Assembly: GCA_020849655.1 (NCBI GenBank)
Contig: JADLFU010000233.1
Span: 1-40,745 of the forward strand
Source: Polyangiaceae bacterium
GTDB taxonomy: Bacteria; Myxococcota_A; Polyangia; Polyangiales; Polyangiaceae
DNA: 40,745 nt
Direction of reading: 5' to 3'
Shown here: in pieces, positions 8,147 to 18,000 of the stretch
Numbering within the stretch: position 1 is the first letter of the stretch
How the letters are laid out: each line of letters opens with the position of its first letter
The notes under the pieces: generated by a model
The model's input: the letters and a program-made list of their open reading frames with translations, nothing else
Database searches by the model: none
What the model was told of the DNA's origin: nothing
Made by a program: the position numbers and the translations under genes

Positions 8147-8683
8147 TCAGCCCGCGTCGGGCGCGGGATCCGCCTTCGCGTCGGCCGAGGGAGCCGCGTC
8201 GGCCGCCGCGCGCTGCTCGGCGCGGGCCTGCTGAGCGAGGAGCAGCCGCTCGTGAATGAGGTCGCGGAGCTTGCGCAGATCGTAGCGGGCCGGGCGATCT
8301 CCCTGCTCCATCGACGCGACCTCCTGCGCGATCGCGTCGGCGTGCGCGCGGGGGGCGGGCGGCACCTTCAGCGCCTCGCCGAGCCGCAGGAGGGCCGCCG
8401 TCTCCGCGTCGCTGACGACGCCGTCGAGCCGGGTCATCCACGACGCGACCGCGTAGACGAAGAGGCGATCCTGCTTCGTCATCGCGCCGCGCGCGATGTC
8501 GCCGAGCTCGACCTTCGTCTTCGTCGCGGCCTCGATCTCGGCGATGGCGTCGAGCTCGAGCCCCTCCTCGGTCGCCGTGCGCACGATGGCGTCCGCCTCC
8601 TCCGGGTCGAGGTCGCCGTCCGCCCAGCCGATCGCCGCGAGCGCGAGGAAGACGTCCCGACCCAGCCGCGCTTGTTCGCTCAT
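8147..8683 (-). CDS. TerB-like (tellurite-resistance TerB fold) protein
   Basis: 178 residues, ATG preceded by a purine-rich GAGAGAGAA. The all-alpha domain carries the acidic helix starts typical of TerB/DjlA-N folds (AAIGWADGDLDPEEADAIVR and SWMTRLDGVVSDAETAALLR). Such Asp/Glu clusters bind metal in TerB. The C-terminal 35 residues are Ala/Asp-rich and probably disordered. It is divergently arranged with a second TerB-like gene (8782). Sequence alone does not show a role in tellurite resistance; the domain is common in general stress and envelope proteins. Confidence 0.75.
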   Translation of the reverse strand: MSEQARLGRDVFLALAAIGWADGDLDPEEADAIVRTATEEGLELDAIAEIEAATKTKVELGDIARGAMTKQDRLFVYAVASWMTRLDGVVSDAETAALLRLGEALKVPPAPRAHADAIAQEVASMEQGDRPARYDLRKLRDLIHERLLLAQQARAEQRAAADAAPSADAKADPAPDAG

Positions 8684-8743
8684 GTTCTCTCTCGAGCCTC
8701 CAGCGTGCTCAATACCCGAACGCCGTCGCGCGCGACAGCCGCC

Positions 8744-8772
8744 TTGACCGGGTGTCGTCAGGGTGAAATCGT
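8744..8772 (+). promoter_or_regulatory. Possible sigma-70-type promoter for the TerB-like/pxp operon
   Basis: TTGACC (8744-8749), 17-base spacer, AATCGT (8767-8772), ending nine bases before the ATG at 8782. The -35 match is good and the -10 match weak. If used, the transcript would be nearly leaderless. Confidence 0.3.
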
Positions 8773-8781
8773 GCGCTCGCG

Positions 8782-9291
8782 ATGCCCGCCGACAGCGTCC
8801 TCCGCGCCCGTGAGCTCCTCCGCCAGAACGCCGCCGACCTGCCGAGCGCCGAGGTGCTCTCGTCGAGCACGGCCGCCGCCGACCACGACGCGTACCACAC
8901 GGGGCTGCTCGAGGCGGCGTTCCTCGTCGCCGCGGCGGACGGCCAGCTGTCGAAGGAGGAGGTGGGCTCGCTCGTCGACGTCGTCTCGCAGATCGGCGAG
9001 GGCGCGACGCCGAGCGAGCTCGCCGGGATGGTGTACGACTTCTCGGTCTCGCTCGAGAAGGAGGGCCGGACGGCGCGCGCGCAGGCGATCGCCGAGCACG
9101 TCTCCGATCCGCGCGCGCGCAAGGAAATCGTCGGGTTCGCGGCGCTGGTCGCGCTCTGCGACGGCGAGCTCGCGCCGAGCGAGCTGTTCGTCTTGCACAC
9201 GATGGGCAAGGCGTTCGGGCTCGACGCCGGGACGGTGGGCGGGATCGTCCGCGGCGTCGCCGAGAAGCTCGGCGTCACGCTCGCCCAGTGA
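8782..9291 (+). CDS. TerB-like protein coupled to pxpA
   Basis: 169 residues from ATG. It contains the same type of acidic helical repeat as its divergent neighbour: AAFLVAAADGQLSKEEVGSLVD near residue 47 and FAALVALCDGELAPSELFVLHTM near residue 120, again TerB-like. Overall similarity to the neighbour is low apart from these motifs. Its stop overlaps the GTG start of pxpA (GTGA), so translation of the oxoprolinase genes is probably coupled to it. A link between a TerB-fold protein and 5-oxoproline hydrolysis is not one I know. Confidence 0.75.
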   Translation: MPADSVLRARELLRQNAADLPSAEVLSSSTAAADHDAYHTGLLEAAFLVAAADGQLSKEEVGSLVDVVSQIGEGATPSELAGMVYDFSVSLEKEGRTARAQAIAEHVSDPRARKEIVGFAALVALCDGELAPSELFVLHTMGKAFGLDAGTVGGIVRGVAEKLGVTLAQ

Positions 9292-10004
9292 CGCGCCCGC
9301 GGCCGCTGCTGAACCTCGACCTCGGCGAGCACGACGACGAGCCCGAGGAGCTGTTCGCGCTCGCGGACGTCGTGAACGTCGCGTGCGGCGGCCACGCGGG
9401 CGATGACGCGTCGATGGCTCGAGCGGTCGAGCGCGCGCGCGCGCGGGGGGCGGCCGTCGCGGCGCACCCGTCGTACCCGGACAGAGCGGGCTTCGGACGC
9501 GCGACGATGGCCCTGTCGCCGAGCGATCTCGCGGAGCACGTGCGGTCGCAGTGCGCCGCGCTCGCGCGGATCGCGTACGACGCCCGCGTGCCCGTCACGC
9601 GCGTGAAGGCGCACGGCGCGCTCTACCACGACGCGACGCGCGACCCCGTCGTGGCTCGGTCGCTCGCGCGAGGGGCGCGGCGCGGGCTCGGCGTGGCGGA
9701 CCTCGTGTTCGTGGGCGCACGGCGCGGCGAGCTCGCGCGGCACGCCGACGCGCTCGGGCTCCCGTTCGAGCGCGAGGGGTTCGCGGACCGCGTCTACCTC
9801 CCCACCGGCGAGCTCGCGCCGCGATCGCAGCCGGGGGCGCTGATCTCGAGCCCCGCCGAGGCCGCGACGCAGGCGCTCGCGCTCGCGGATCGCGGCGACG
9901 TCGAGACGATCTGCGTGCACGCGGACACCCCGGGCGCCGTCGAGATCGCGCGCGCCGTCCGCGAGGGGCTGCTCGCGCTCTCGCGCGAGACGTTCGGGCC
10001 ATGA
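9288..10004 (+). CDS. pxpA: 5-oxoprolinase subunit A (LamB/YcsF family)
   Basis: 238 residues, GTG start inside the preceding stop. Family motifs run in order: LNLDLGEHD near the N-terminus, VVNVACGGHAGDDASM, GAAVAAHPSYPDRAGFGR, RVKAHGALYHDA and VETICVHADTPGAVEIA. With PxpB and PxpC it forms the prokaryotic ATP-dependent 5-oxoprolinase, which opens 5-oxo-L-proline to glutamate and removes a spontaneous damage product of glutamine/glutamate. Departures from the usual pattern are NLDLGE for NCDLGE and CGGHAGD for CGFHAGD; the metal/active-site His and Asp residues look kept. Confidence 0.9.
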   Translation: MTRPRPLLNLDLGEHDDEPEELFALADVVNVACGGHAGDDASMARAVERARARGAAVAAHPSYPDRAGFGRATMALSPSDLAEHVRSQCAALARIAYDARVPVTRVKAHGALYHDATRDPVVARSLARGARRGLGVADLVFVGARRGELARHADALGLPFEREGFADRVYLPTGELAPRSQPGALISSPAEAATQALALADRGDVETICVHADTPGAVEIARAVREGLLALSRETFGP

Positions 10005-11461
10005 GGGCCTCGCCCTACGGCGAGGGCGGGATCTTCGTCGATCTCGAGCTCGCCGGGCCCGCGCGCGCCGCCCAGACCCGCGCCGCGGCCCGCGCGCTCG
10101 CGCGCGCCTTGCCCCACGCCGAGGTGGTCGTCGGCGCGGGGTGCGTCGCGGCGTTCGGCGTCGGCACGTTCGACGACGCGGACGACGCGCTCCGCGACGT
10201 CGCGCGCGCAGCGCCTCACGACGACGACGCGCGCCGGGTCGTGCACGAGCTGCCCGTCGTGTACGACGGCGCCGACACGGAGGAGCTCGCGGCCGCGCTC
10301 GGCGCCACGCCGCGAGAGCTGATGGCGCTGCACTCGGGCGCGGAGACGACCGTAGAACTTGTTGGTTTCATGCCGGGCTTCGCGTACCTCGCCGGGCTGC
10401 CGGCGGAGCTGCATGTCCCGCGGCGCGCGACGCCCCGCGCGCGCGTGGAGGCAGGGAGCGTCGGGGTCGCGGGCGGCTGGGGCGGCGTGTACCCGTCCGC
10501 GTCGCCCGGGGGGTGGAGGATCGTCGGCCGCACGGTCGCGGATCAGTTCGACGCCGCGAGGGAAGTCCCCGCGCGCTTCTCGATCGGCGATCGGGTGCGC
10601 TTCGTCGAGGTCGACTCGCTGCCGCCCGCGCCGACGCCGGCCACGCCCTCGCCGGTCGCGGCGCCAGCGCTGATCGTCGCGAAGATCGCGGCGCTGGTGA
10701 CCGTCCAGGACGCGGGGCGCCCAGGCTGGCGGGCGGCCGGCGTGCCGCCGGGGGGCGCTTGGGATCCGACCGCGCTCGCGGCCGCGAACCTCGCCGTCGG
10801 CAACGCGCCCGGCGCGGCGGCGCTGGAGATCGCGGGCGGGAGCGTCGAGCTGCTCGCGCTCCGCGCGCTGTCGGTGTCGCTCGACGGCGCGCCGAGGGCC
10901 CGGATCCGAGAGGGAGAGACGCTGCGGGTGCCGTCGTGCGAGCGCTTCGTCCGCGTGCTCGCCGTCTCGGGCGGCCTCGACGCGCCGAGGGTGCTCGGCT
11001 CTCGCGGCGCGTCCCCGTCGGTCGGCCTCGGGGCCCCGCTCGCGCGGGGCGACGCGCTCGGGCTCGCCGGGTCGGAGGGGCCGCCGCGCGCGGGGCCGAC
11101 GGTCGAGGCGCCGCCGTCACCCGCGACGCTCTACGCGGATCCGGGGCCGCACTTCTGGTGCTTCTCGGAGGCGTCCAGGCAGAGGCTGTTCGACGCCGTG
11201 TGGACGCGCAGCGCGCGCGGCGATCGGGTCGGCGTCCGCCTCGACGGGCCGCCCCTCGCGATCGACCATGGGCCGCTCGCCTTCCCGGTCCCGATGACCC
11301 GAGGCGCCATCGAGGTGCCGCCGGACGGCGCGCCGATCGTGCTCGGCCCCGACCACCCGACGACCGGCGGCTACCCCGTCATCGCGGTGCTGCGCCGCGC
11401 GTCGCAAGGTGTGCTCGGGCGGCTGCGACCGGGCGCGGAGCTCCGCCTCAGGCTCGCTTGA
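10001..11461 (+). CDS. pxpBC: 5-oxoprolinase subunits B and C fused in one chain
   Basis: 486 residues; ATG overlaps the pxpA stop (ATGA). Residues 1-205 match PxpB (GFMPGFAYLAGLP near residue 123, VPRRATPRARVEAGSVGVAGG, YPSASPGGWRIVGRT). After a Pro/Ala linker, residues about 223-486 match PxpC (VTVQDAGRPGWRAAGVPPGG, then AANLAVGNAPGAAALEIAGG). The usual PxpC GAMD motif reads GAWD. Fusion of B and C is known in some lineages and enforces equal stoichiometry. Codons 10352-10366 (GTA GAA CTT GTT GGT), at the conserved VELVG, are strikingly AT-ending for this gene. Confidence 0.92.
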   Translation: MRASPYGEGGIFVDLELAGPARAAQTRAAARALARALPHAEVVVGAGCVAAFGVGTFDDADDALRDVARAAPHDDDARRVVHELPVVYDGADTEELAAALGATPRELMALHSGAETTVELVGFMPGFAYLAGLPAELHVPRRATPRARVEAGSVGVAGGWGGVYPSASPGGWRIVGRTVADQFDAAREVPARFSIGDRVRFVEVDSLPPAPTPATPSPVAAPALIVAKIAALVTVQDAGRPGWRAAGVPPGGAWDPTALAAANLAVGNAPGAAALEIAGGSVELLALRALSVSLDGAPRARIREGETLRVPSCERFVRVLAVSGGLDAPRVLGSRGASPSVGLGAPLARGDALGLAGSEGPPRAGPTVEAPPSPATLYADPGPHFWCFSEASRQRLFDAVWTRSARGDRVGVRLDGPPLAIDHGPLAFPVPMTRGAIEVPPDGAPIVLGPDHPTTGGYPVIAVLRRASQGVLGRLRPGAELRLRLA

Positions 11462-11509
11462 TCGAGGTCGCGCGTTGCATGGCCCGTCGCGGCGCGGTAC
11501 CGAGCGGCG

Positions 11510-13870
11510 TTGCGCCGCGCTTCGATCCTCCTGCCCCTCTCGCTCGTCGCCGTGACCGCCTGCGGAGGAGGCGACGACACCGCGTCGACGCCCTCCGGCG
11601 CCGCGGGCTCCGCGCAGGGCGGGGCCTCACGGGGCGGCGCGAGCGGGGCAGGATCCGCCGGAGTCGCCGGCAAGAGCGGGGCCGCGGGCAGCGCGGGCAA
11701 GGCCGCGGCAGGCTCGGCCGGCAGCTCGGCCAAGGCGGGCTCGGGCGGCGCGAGCGCGGGGGCGGCAGGCGGCGCGGGCAAGGCGACCGCAGGCGCCGGC
11801 GGCGCGAGCGCGGGGGCGGCAGGCGGCGCAGGCAAGGCGACCGCGGGCGCCGGCGGCGCGAGCGCGGGCGGCGCGGGCAAGGCGACCGCGGGCGCGGGCG
11901 GCGCGGGCAGCGCAGGCGCGGGCGGCGGCGCGGGCGAGGCGGGATCCGGCGGCGCGAGCGCGGGGGCGGGCGGCAACTCGGGCAGCGCAGGCACCAGCGG
12001 CGGCGCGGGCGGCGGCGCAGGGAGCGCAGGCGCGGGCGGCGTCGCAGGCAGCGCAGGCGCGGGTGGCAGCGCGGGCAGCGCAGGCGCCGGCGGCGCGCCC
12101 GGCGCTTGCTCTCCGGGATGCACGGCCGGCTTCGTCTGCGACACGCAGACCGCCACGTGCGTCACGGGGCCTCCTCCGCCATTCATTACATTCCCAATTT
12201 CTGGAGATCGCGTCTCGGGGCTGCCGGAGCTGCGCTGGGTCCCCGCCCCGGGGGCGAGCACGGCCGACGCGCGCGTCGAGCTGTGCGCGGACGAGGCGTG
12301 CGCGACCGTGCTCGAGGCGCTGACCGGCGTGGGCTCGGCGACGCCGTCGGCGCCGCTGCCGCGCGCGAGCGTCTTCGTGCGCGCGTTCGGGCGCGTGCCG
12401 CGCGGCGACGGGACGTTCATCGAGGGCGGGACGCCGTCGCCGCTGCGCGTGGTGTCGTCGAGCGGCCAGCCGTCGACGTCGCGCGCGCCGGTCGGCCTGG
12501 TCCCGGACGTCGACCGGGACGGTCACGCGGACCTCGGCGTCGGCACGGCGTCCTCGAACGAGAGTCAGATCGCGGTGTGGCTGTCGAGCACGGGCAAGAC
12601 CTCGCGGGTGGACGGCCCGTCGGAGTCGCCGAACGGCATGAGCTGGGGCGGGTTCGGCAAGCAGCTGGTCCTCGCCTCCGACGTCGACGGCGACGGCTAC
12701 CCGGAGCTCGCGACGATCGACCGCGAGGTCCCCTCGGGCGGCCCGGTGACGATCGTGCGCCTCGAGCTCGATCGCGACACGAAGAAGGTGGTCGAGCGAC
12801 AGCGGTTCGACGTGACGTTGCCGCTGGTCCAGTTCTTCCGCCAGCTCGCGCCGCTCGGTGACGTCGACGGCGACGGGTACGCCGACCTCGCGGTGGTGAG
12901 CGAGCTGCCGCCCGTCCTCGTCTCCGGCCCCGGCGGCGGCACGCTCTCCTACCAGACGGGGATCGAGATCCTCACGCTGTTCGGGAGCTCCGCCGGCTGG
13001 TCGCGCACCGCGAAGACCCAGATCCTCGTCGCGGAGGCGGAGCGCACGTTCCACCAGACCCCCATGCCCGTGCGCGGGGTCGGCGACGTCGACGGCGACG
13101 GCGTGCCCGACCTCGCCGTGGGCCTGCAGACGTCGAACCCCGACAGCTGCCTGCCCGCGCGTCGCGGCCGCGTCGAGATCCGGCGCGGCTCGGCGGCGGC
13201 GACGTTCGACTCGGTGCTGGCCACGATGACGGACTGGTTCGATCCCGCGCCGCTCGGCGACGTGGACGGCGACGGTCACGCGGACGTCGGCGTCGCGCGC
13301 GAGCCGCGCGAGACGCGTGAGCCCATCCCGCCGTCGACGTCGTGCGGCGGGAGCTACACGCGCACGGGCTTCCTGCCGGGCGAGGTGCGCGTGTTCCACG
13401 GCGCCGCCGCGGGGCCGCTCACCGAGGGCGCGTACACGATGCCGGTCGAGGTGGTGCCGGGCTGCACGAACGGCTTCGCGTACGGCCCGAGCTTCCTCGT
13501 AGACGGGCGCCTCGTCGGCGGCGGAGATCTCGACGGCGACGGCCTCGACGACGTCGCCCTCGTCTCGACCGAGTCGCACCCGGGCGGCGCGAGCGGCTGC
13601 AGCTCGGGGGGCCCGCGCGTCCGTGTCCTGGCAGGCGCCGCGACCTCGACGCTCTCGCTGGGCCAGGAGCTCTCGGCGCCGGGAGCGGGCTACACGTCCT
13701 ACTCCGACCGCGTCGCCGTCGTGGGCGACGTCGACGCGACGGCGCGCAGCGTGATGTGGGTGCTCGGTGCGGGGAAGGCAGACCAGTACGCGGGGCCCCT
13801 CGGCGCCCTCGCGCCCCAGAAGCAGGTCACGGTGACCAACTTCGGGCGGACGATCCTGCGCGGGCTCTGA
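11510..13870 (+). CDS. FG-GAP repeat lipoprotein with long Gly/Ala linker
   Basis: 786 residues. The TTG start is chosen because MRRASILLPLSLVAVTAC is a complete lipoprotein signal (Cys18); the ATG at 11479 is out of frame. Residues about 25-200 are a Gly/Ala/Ser linker with repeated GGASAGAAGGAGKATAGAG units. A short Cys motif (CSPGCTAGFVCDTQTATC) follows. The C-terminal part has at least six FG-GAP/integrin-alpha-type calcium loops (DVDRDGHADLGVG, DVDGDGYPELATI, DVDGDGYADLAVV, DVDGDGVPDLAVG, DVDGDGHADVGVA, DLDGDGLDDVALV), consistent with a beta-propeller on the cell surface. The ligand is unknown. Codons 12179-12208, at the module boundary, are AT-rich. Confidence 0.87.
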   Translation: MRRASILLPLSLVAVTACGGGDDTASTPSGAAGSAQGGASRGGASGAGSAGVAGKSGAAGSAGKAAAGSAGSSAKAGSGGASAGAAGGAGKATAGAGGASAGAAGGAGKATAGAGGASAGGAGKATAGAGGAGSAGAGGGAGEAGSGGASAGAGGNSGSAGTSGGAGGGAGSAGAGGVAGSAGAGGSAGSAGAGGAPGACSPGCTAGFVCDTQTATCVTGPPPPFITFPISGDRVSGLPELRWVPAPGASTADARVELCADEACATVLEALTGVGSATPSAPLPRASVFVRAFGRVPRGDGTFIEGGTPSPLRVVSSSGQPSTSRAPVGLVPDVDRDGHADLGVGTASSNESQIAVWLSSTGKTSRVDGPSESPNGMSWGGFGKQLVLASDVDGDGYPELATIDREVPSGGPVTIVRLELDRDTKKVVERQRFDVTLPLVQFFRQLAPLGDVDGDGYADLAVVSELPPVLVSGPGGGTLSYQTGIEILTLFGSSAGWSRTAKTQILVAEAERTFHQTPMPVRGVGDVDGDGVPDLAVGLQTSNPDSCLPARRGRVEIRRGSAAATFDSVLATMTDWFDPAPLGDVDGDGHADVGVAREPRETREPIPPSTSCGGSYTRTGFLPGEVRVFHGAAAGPLTEGAYTMPVEVVPGCTNGFAYGPSFLVDGRLVGGGDLDGDGLDDVALVSTESHPGGASGCSSGGPRVRVLAGAATSTLSLGQELSAPGAGYTSYSDRVAVVGDVDATARSVMWVLGAGKADQYAGPLGALAPQKQVTVTNFGRTILRGL
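11640..12110 (+). repeat. Gly/Ala low-complexity coding repeat
   Basis: Imperfect tandem repeats encoding GGASAGAAGGAGKATAGA and GSAGAGG-type units make up the linker of the FG-GAP lipoprotein; individual DNA units (ggcgcgagcgcgggggcggca and similar) recur nearly exactly. Confidence 0.75.
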
Positions 13871-13882
13871 CCCTCGGCGCCG

Positions 13883-15004
13883 TCACCGCGCGTGCTCGAC
13901 GAGCAGCCTGGCCACGCGCCCGCCGCGCTCGAAGGCGCGCAGACGCCGCGTGGGCACGTCGTAGACGCGACGGTTCAAGAGCGCGTCGGGGACCTCCGGC
14001 GGCGCCGCTCGCCGCACGAGGCGCACCGACCGCGGGACCATGTCGCGCGGCAGCGCGTCGAGCATGCGGTCGGCCGCGCGCCGGAACACGGGCGCCAGCC
14101 CGAGGTAGTCGCCGCGGAACCGCGCGTAGTCACAGCGCTCGCGGTAGTTGACGAACCACACCGACGCGAGCGCGCGCGGCAGATCCTCCTCGATGTGCGC
14201 GCGCACGCCGCGCATGAGCCCGCCCACGACCGCGGTGAAGTCGTCGCCGGAGTCCATCACGCGGAGCGCGCGGGCCCACGGCTCCTCCACCTCGCCGCCG
14301 TCGCGCCACGCGCGCAGGTTGTCGACGTAGTAGCGGTGGAACACCGGGATGAGCCGCAGCACCCAGCCCGGGTGCCGCGCGCCGCCCGCGTCGACGAGCG
14401 CGAGCAAGCCCTCGGTGACGTACTCGTACACCTGCGCGAACCAGCGCTTGCGGTCGCCCGCGAGCTCCTCGACGAGCGCGCGCTGGTCGGCGAGCGTGGC
14501 CTCTGCCGCCGCGCGGAGCGGCGCGAGGTCGTCCGGGGCGAACACGCGCGCGTCGAAGGGCGCCGGGCGGGCGGCCCGCGCGACGTCCGAGAGCGTCGCC
14601 AGGCTCTCGCGCAGCTGCGCCTCGATCAGCCGCGCGGCCGAGGCGCCGCCCGGAAGCCAGAACGAGAAGTCGACGTCCCACCGGAGCCGCGAGCCTCGCT
14701 CGGTGTCACGCAGCGAGATCGTGCCCTCGTGGTCACGCGTCGGCAGCCCGCGGAACACCCGGTACACGAGCCGTCGGGGCGGCTCGGACTCGACCACCAC
14801 CTCGTCGAACGAGCGCCGCCCCGCGGCGGTGTGCACCGTGATCTTGCGCGTCGCGCCCACGCCGTCGAACCCGCCCCCGTCGCCGCGCGCGACGCCGGTG
14901 ACGCGCGCCTTCGACCACGCGCTCATCTCGTCGGGGACGACCAGGAGCGGCCAGACCGCAGCGGCCGGTGCGGGGAGCGCTTGCTCGAGGACGAGGCGCG
15001 GCAT
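13883..15004 (-). CDS. SRPBCC (START-like) domain fused to a DUF5995-like domain
   Basis: 373 residues, ATG. Residues 1-140 have the SRPBCC/polyketide-cyclase pattern (EQALPAPAAAVWPLLVVPDEMSAW, then VYRVFRGLP...GTISLRDTERGSRLRWDVDF), a hydrophobic ligand-binding fold. Residues about 185-373 resemble DUF5995: WFAQVYEYVTEGLLALVD, FHRYYVDNLRAWRDG and GLMRGVRAHIEEDLPRALASVW, with the AHI-DLP-AL signature. I know no function for DUF5995. The gene converges on the FG-GAP lipoprotein with stops 12 bases apart. No signal peptide, so probably cytosolic lipid or small-molecule handling. Confidence 0.75.
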   Translation of the reverse strand: MPRLVLEQALPAPAAAVWPLLVVPDEMSAWSKARVTGVARGDGGGFDGVGATRKITVHTAAGRRSFDEVVVESEPPRRLVYRVFRGLPTRDHEGTISLRDTERGSRLRWDVDFSFWLPGGASAARLIEAQLRESLATLSDVARAARPAPFDARVFAPDDLAPLRAAAEATLADQRALVEELAGDRKRWFAQVYEYVTEGLLALVDAGGARHPGWVLRLIPVFHRYYVDNLRAWRDGGEVEEPWARALRVMDSGDDFTAVVGGLMRGVRAHIEEDLPRALASVWFVNYRERCDYARFRGDYLGLAPVFRRAADRMLDALPRDMVPRSVRLVRRAAPPEVPDALLNRRVYDVPTRRLRAFERGGRVARLLVEHAR

Positions 15005-15080
15005 CTCGCGCCGAGGATAGGCGCGCCCGCGGTCACCGCAAATTTCTCACGGCCTGTCGCGCTGTGATACCGGCCGCGAC

Positions 15081-18000
15081 ATGGACAGCACCACCCACCG
15101 CGCGGCGTCACAGGTCGGCGGCGCGCGCGCGGACTTCGTCGCGGAGCTCGGTCGCAAGGTCGGCGAGCTCCGGCGGGTCCTCGCCGCGGTCGGTGATCCC
15201 CGCACGGCCGCGGGGGCGCGCGACGAACTGCGGCGGAGGGTGCACGCCCTCTGCTCCGCGGCGCGGATCCACAAGCTCGAGGCCGTCGCGGCCGCGCTCG
15301 CGGCCGCGGAGGCGCGGCTCGCGGAGGGGGCGCTCACGGGCACGGGCGCGCGCGATCTCGAGGCGCTGGACGCGGCGTTCGGCGCGCTCGTCGGCCTCGC
15401 GTGGGGCGAAGAGCGCGCGCGACCGAGCGCGCCGTCGGCGCCGTCGACCGTGCTGGTCGTCGGTCCGGCGTCGCTCGCGGCCGCGGTCGTCGGGGGCGGC
15501 GGCGACGCCGTCGAGTGCGAGCGATCCGAGCACGCCGAGGGAGCCCTCGCCCTCGCCCGCGCGCTCGCGCCCGACGTGGTGGTGCTCGACGCGGACGTCG
15601 CCGGCACGGAGGCGCTCGCGGAGGCGCTCGCGGACGATCCGCTGACGGAGCCCGTGCCCATCGTGGTGCTCGGGCGCTTTGCGCAGCCCGAGAGCGCGGC
15701 GCGCTGGCTCGCGCAAGGGGCGCTGCGGGTGCTGCCGAAGCCGTCGTCCCCCGACGCGCTCTGGGAGGCGTGCGCGTCCGCGACGAGCGCCGTCCGCCGG
15801 GGAGCGCGGGCCGAGGCGCTCGGCGCGCTCAGCGTCGACGATCTCGCGGCCAGGCTGGCCGAGGAGCTGCGGCGCGGCCTCTCCGACGCGGTGTCGACCG
15901 ACGCGCGGGGACGCAAGGTCGATCTCGGCGAGGGGCACGAGGTGCAGGCGGCGCTGTGGTCGGCGATCGCGCGCGTCCGCGAGATCGTGACGGTGCGGTC
16001 GGCCGGCGTCGTGCGCTTCGCCGACCACGGGCCGGCCGGCGCCATCGCGCTCGGATCGTTCGCGCCCGACGCCCGCATGCCGGGCGCGCGCGGGGGCGCG
16101 ACGCCGGACGTCGACGCGCGCCTCGACGGCGTCACGGCGATCGTCGCCGACGACGATCCGGCCGTCCGGTGGTTCCTCGCGGGCGTCCTCGGCGCGGCGC
16201 ACGCGACGGTGCACGAGGCGGAGGACGGCGAGCGCGCGCTCGGCCTCGCGTACCGCACCCGGCCGGATCTCGTGATCACTGACGTGCTGATGCCGAACCT
16301 CGACGGCTTCGCGCTCTGCCAGGCGCTGAAGCGCGACGTCGAGCTGCGCGACGTGCCGGTCATCCTGCTGTCGTGGAAGGAGGATCTCCTGCAGCGGGTG
16401 CGCGAGCTCGGCGCCGACGCCGACGGCTACCTGCGCAAGGAGGCGAGCGGGGCGGTGGCGCTCGCGCGCGTCCGCGAGGTGCTGAGGGCGCGGACGAGCG
16501 CGGAGGCGCGGCTCCGCGCCGGCGGGGAGGTGCGCGGACGCCTCGACGGCCTCACGGTCGCGACGCTGCTGCGGATGACCGCGCGCCACCACGCGGACGC
16601 CACCGTCACGGTGCGCGACGCCACCTTCCTGTACGAGCTCGAGCTGCGCGACGGCGCGCCCGTGCGCGCGACCCGCACCGCGGCGGACGGCAGCTTCGAT
16701 CGCGGGCGCGACGCGCTCGCGGCGGCGCTCGGCGCGCGCGCGGGGCGCTTCGTCGTCGCGCCGTCGACCTCGCCGGTGAGGCGCGAGCTCGACGGCGGGC
16801 TCGCGGAGCAGCTCGATCCGATCGTCGCCCGCGCGAGCGCGGCGCAGCGGCTCCTCTCCTCTACGTCGCTGATGGACGTCGCCAGGGTGTCCCTCGCGGA
16901 GGCGCGCTTCGCGCCGTACCTCGCCGCCAGCCCGCCGATCGCGCGGGCCATCGCGGAGAAGCTCGCGGCCGGCGCCTCCCCCCGCCAGCTGCTCCTGCGC
17001 GCCGGGGTCTCGGCGCGCACGCTGGAGGATCTCCTCTGTGACGCCGCGGCGCACGGTGTGGTCACGTCCATCCACGACGCGTCGGGCGACGAATTGCTCG
17101 ACGCGCGCGCCGCCGCCGAGCTCGAGGCGATCGTGACCGGACAGTGCGCGGCGGTCGCGCCCCGGAGGCCGCGGGTCGAGATCGATCACGCGGCGGTGCT
17201 CACGCCAGGGCCGCGCCCCGCCGATCTCGCTACGTCGGCGCCGCGCACGCCGACGCCGGCGCCGAGCGCGGCGGACAGCGCCGTGGACGCGCTTCTGATC
17301 GAGCCGATCGAGCCGTTGTTCCCCGCGCTCGCCGCGGCCGACGGCGAGCTCGCGACCGAGCAGCCGAGCTCCGCGCCGCTCGCCAGCGCGACGGCCGCCC
17401 CCGAGGAGGGCGAACGCGCGGTCGACCACGTGATCACCCCGAGCGCGGCCCCGCAGGCCGGGCCCACGACCGAGCTCGCCCCGCGCGCGCCGACCCCGAC
17501 CCCGGCCGCGCTGGCGCTTCCGTCCGTGACGGTCCGCGCGGAGGACGTCGTGCCGACCGCCGCGCCCCCGCGCGACGTCGACGCGAGCGCACCGGGCGAC
17601 GCGACGCCGAGCGACGAGGCTCCCGCGGACGCGGTGCCGCCTCGCAGGCGACGAGGCTGGCTCGCGCCCACGGCGGCGGTGACGGTCGCGGGCGCGTGCG
17701 CGGCGCTGTTGCTGGCGAGGTCGATCACACCGGTGGCGCCCGTGGCGCCCTCCTCGACGGAGCAGGCACGAGCGACGCAGCCCGCGCCCATGGAGCCCGC
17801 GCGCGCGGAGCCTGCGCGCGTCGAGCCCGCGGCCCAGTCGGCGAGCGCCTCCGCGCCGCTGCCTGCCACGTCCGCGCCGGCCGTCGTCGCGGAGGCGCCG
17901 TTCGAAGATCTCCCGTTGCCTCCCGGCGCGTCCGTGCCAGAGGGACACGGCATGATCGAGGTGGTCGCAGGCAAGCGAGATCACGTGTCCGTCGACCGAC

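Noticed and set aside
8147..9291. Tellurite resistance cluster
   Set aside because: Only TerB-like folds are present; no TerA/C/D/E/Z or TehB-type genes accompany them.
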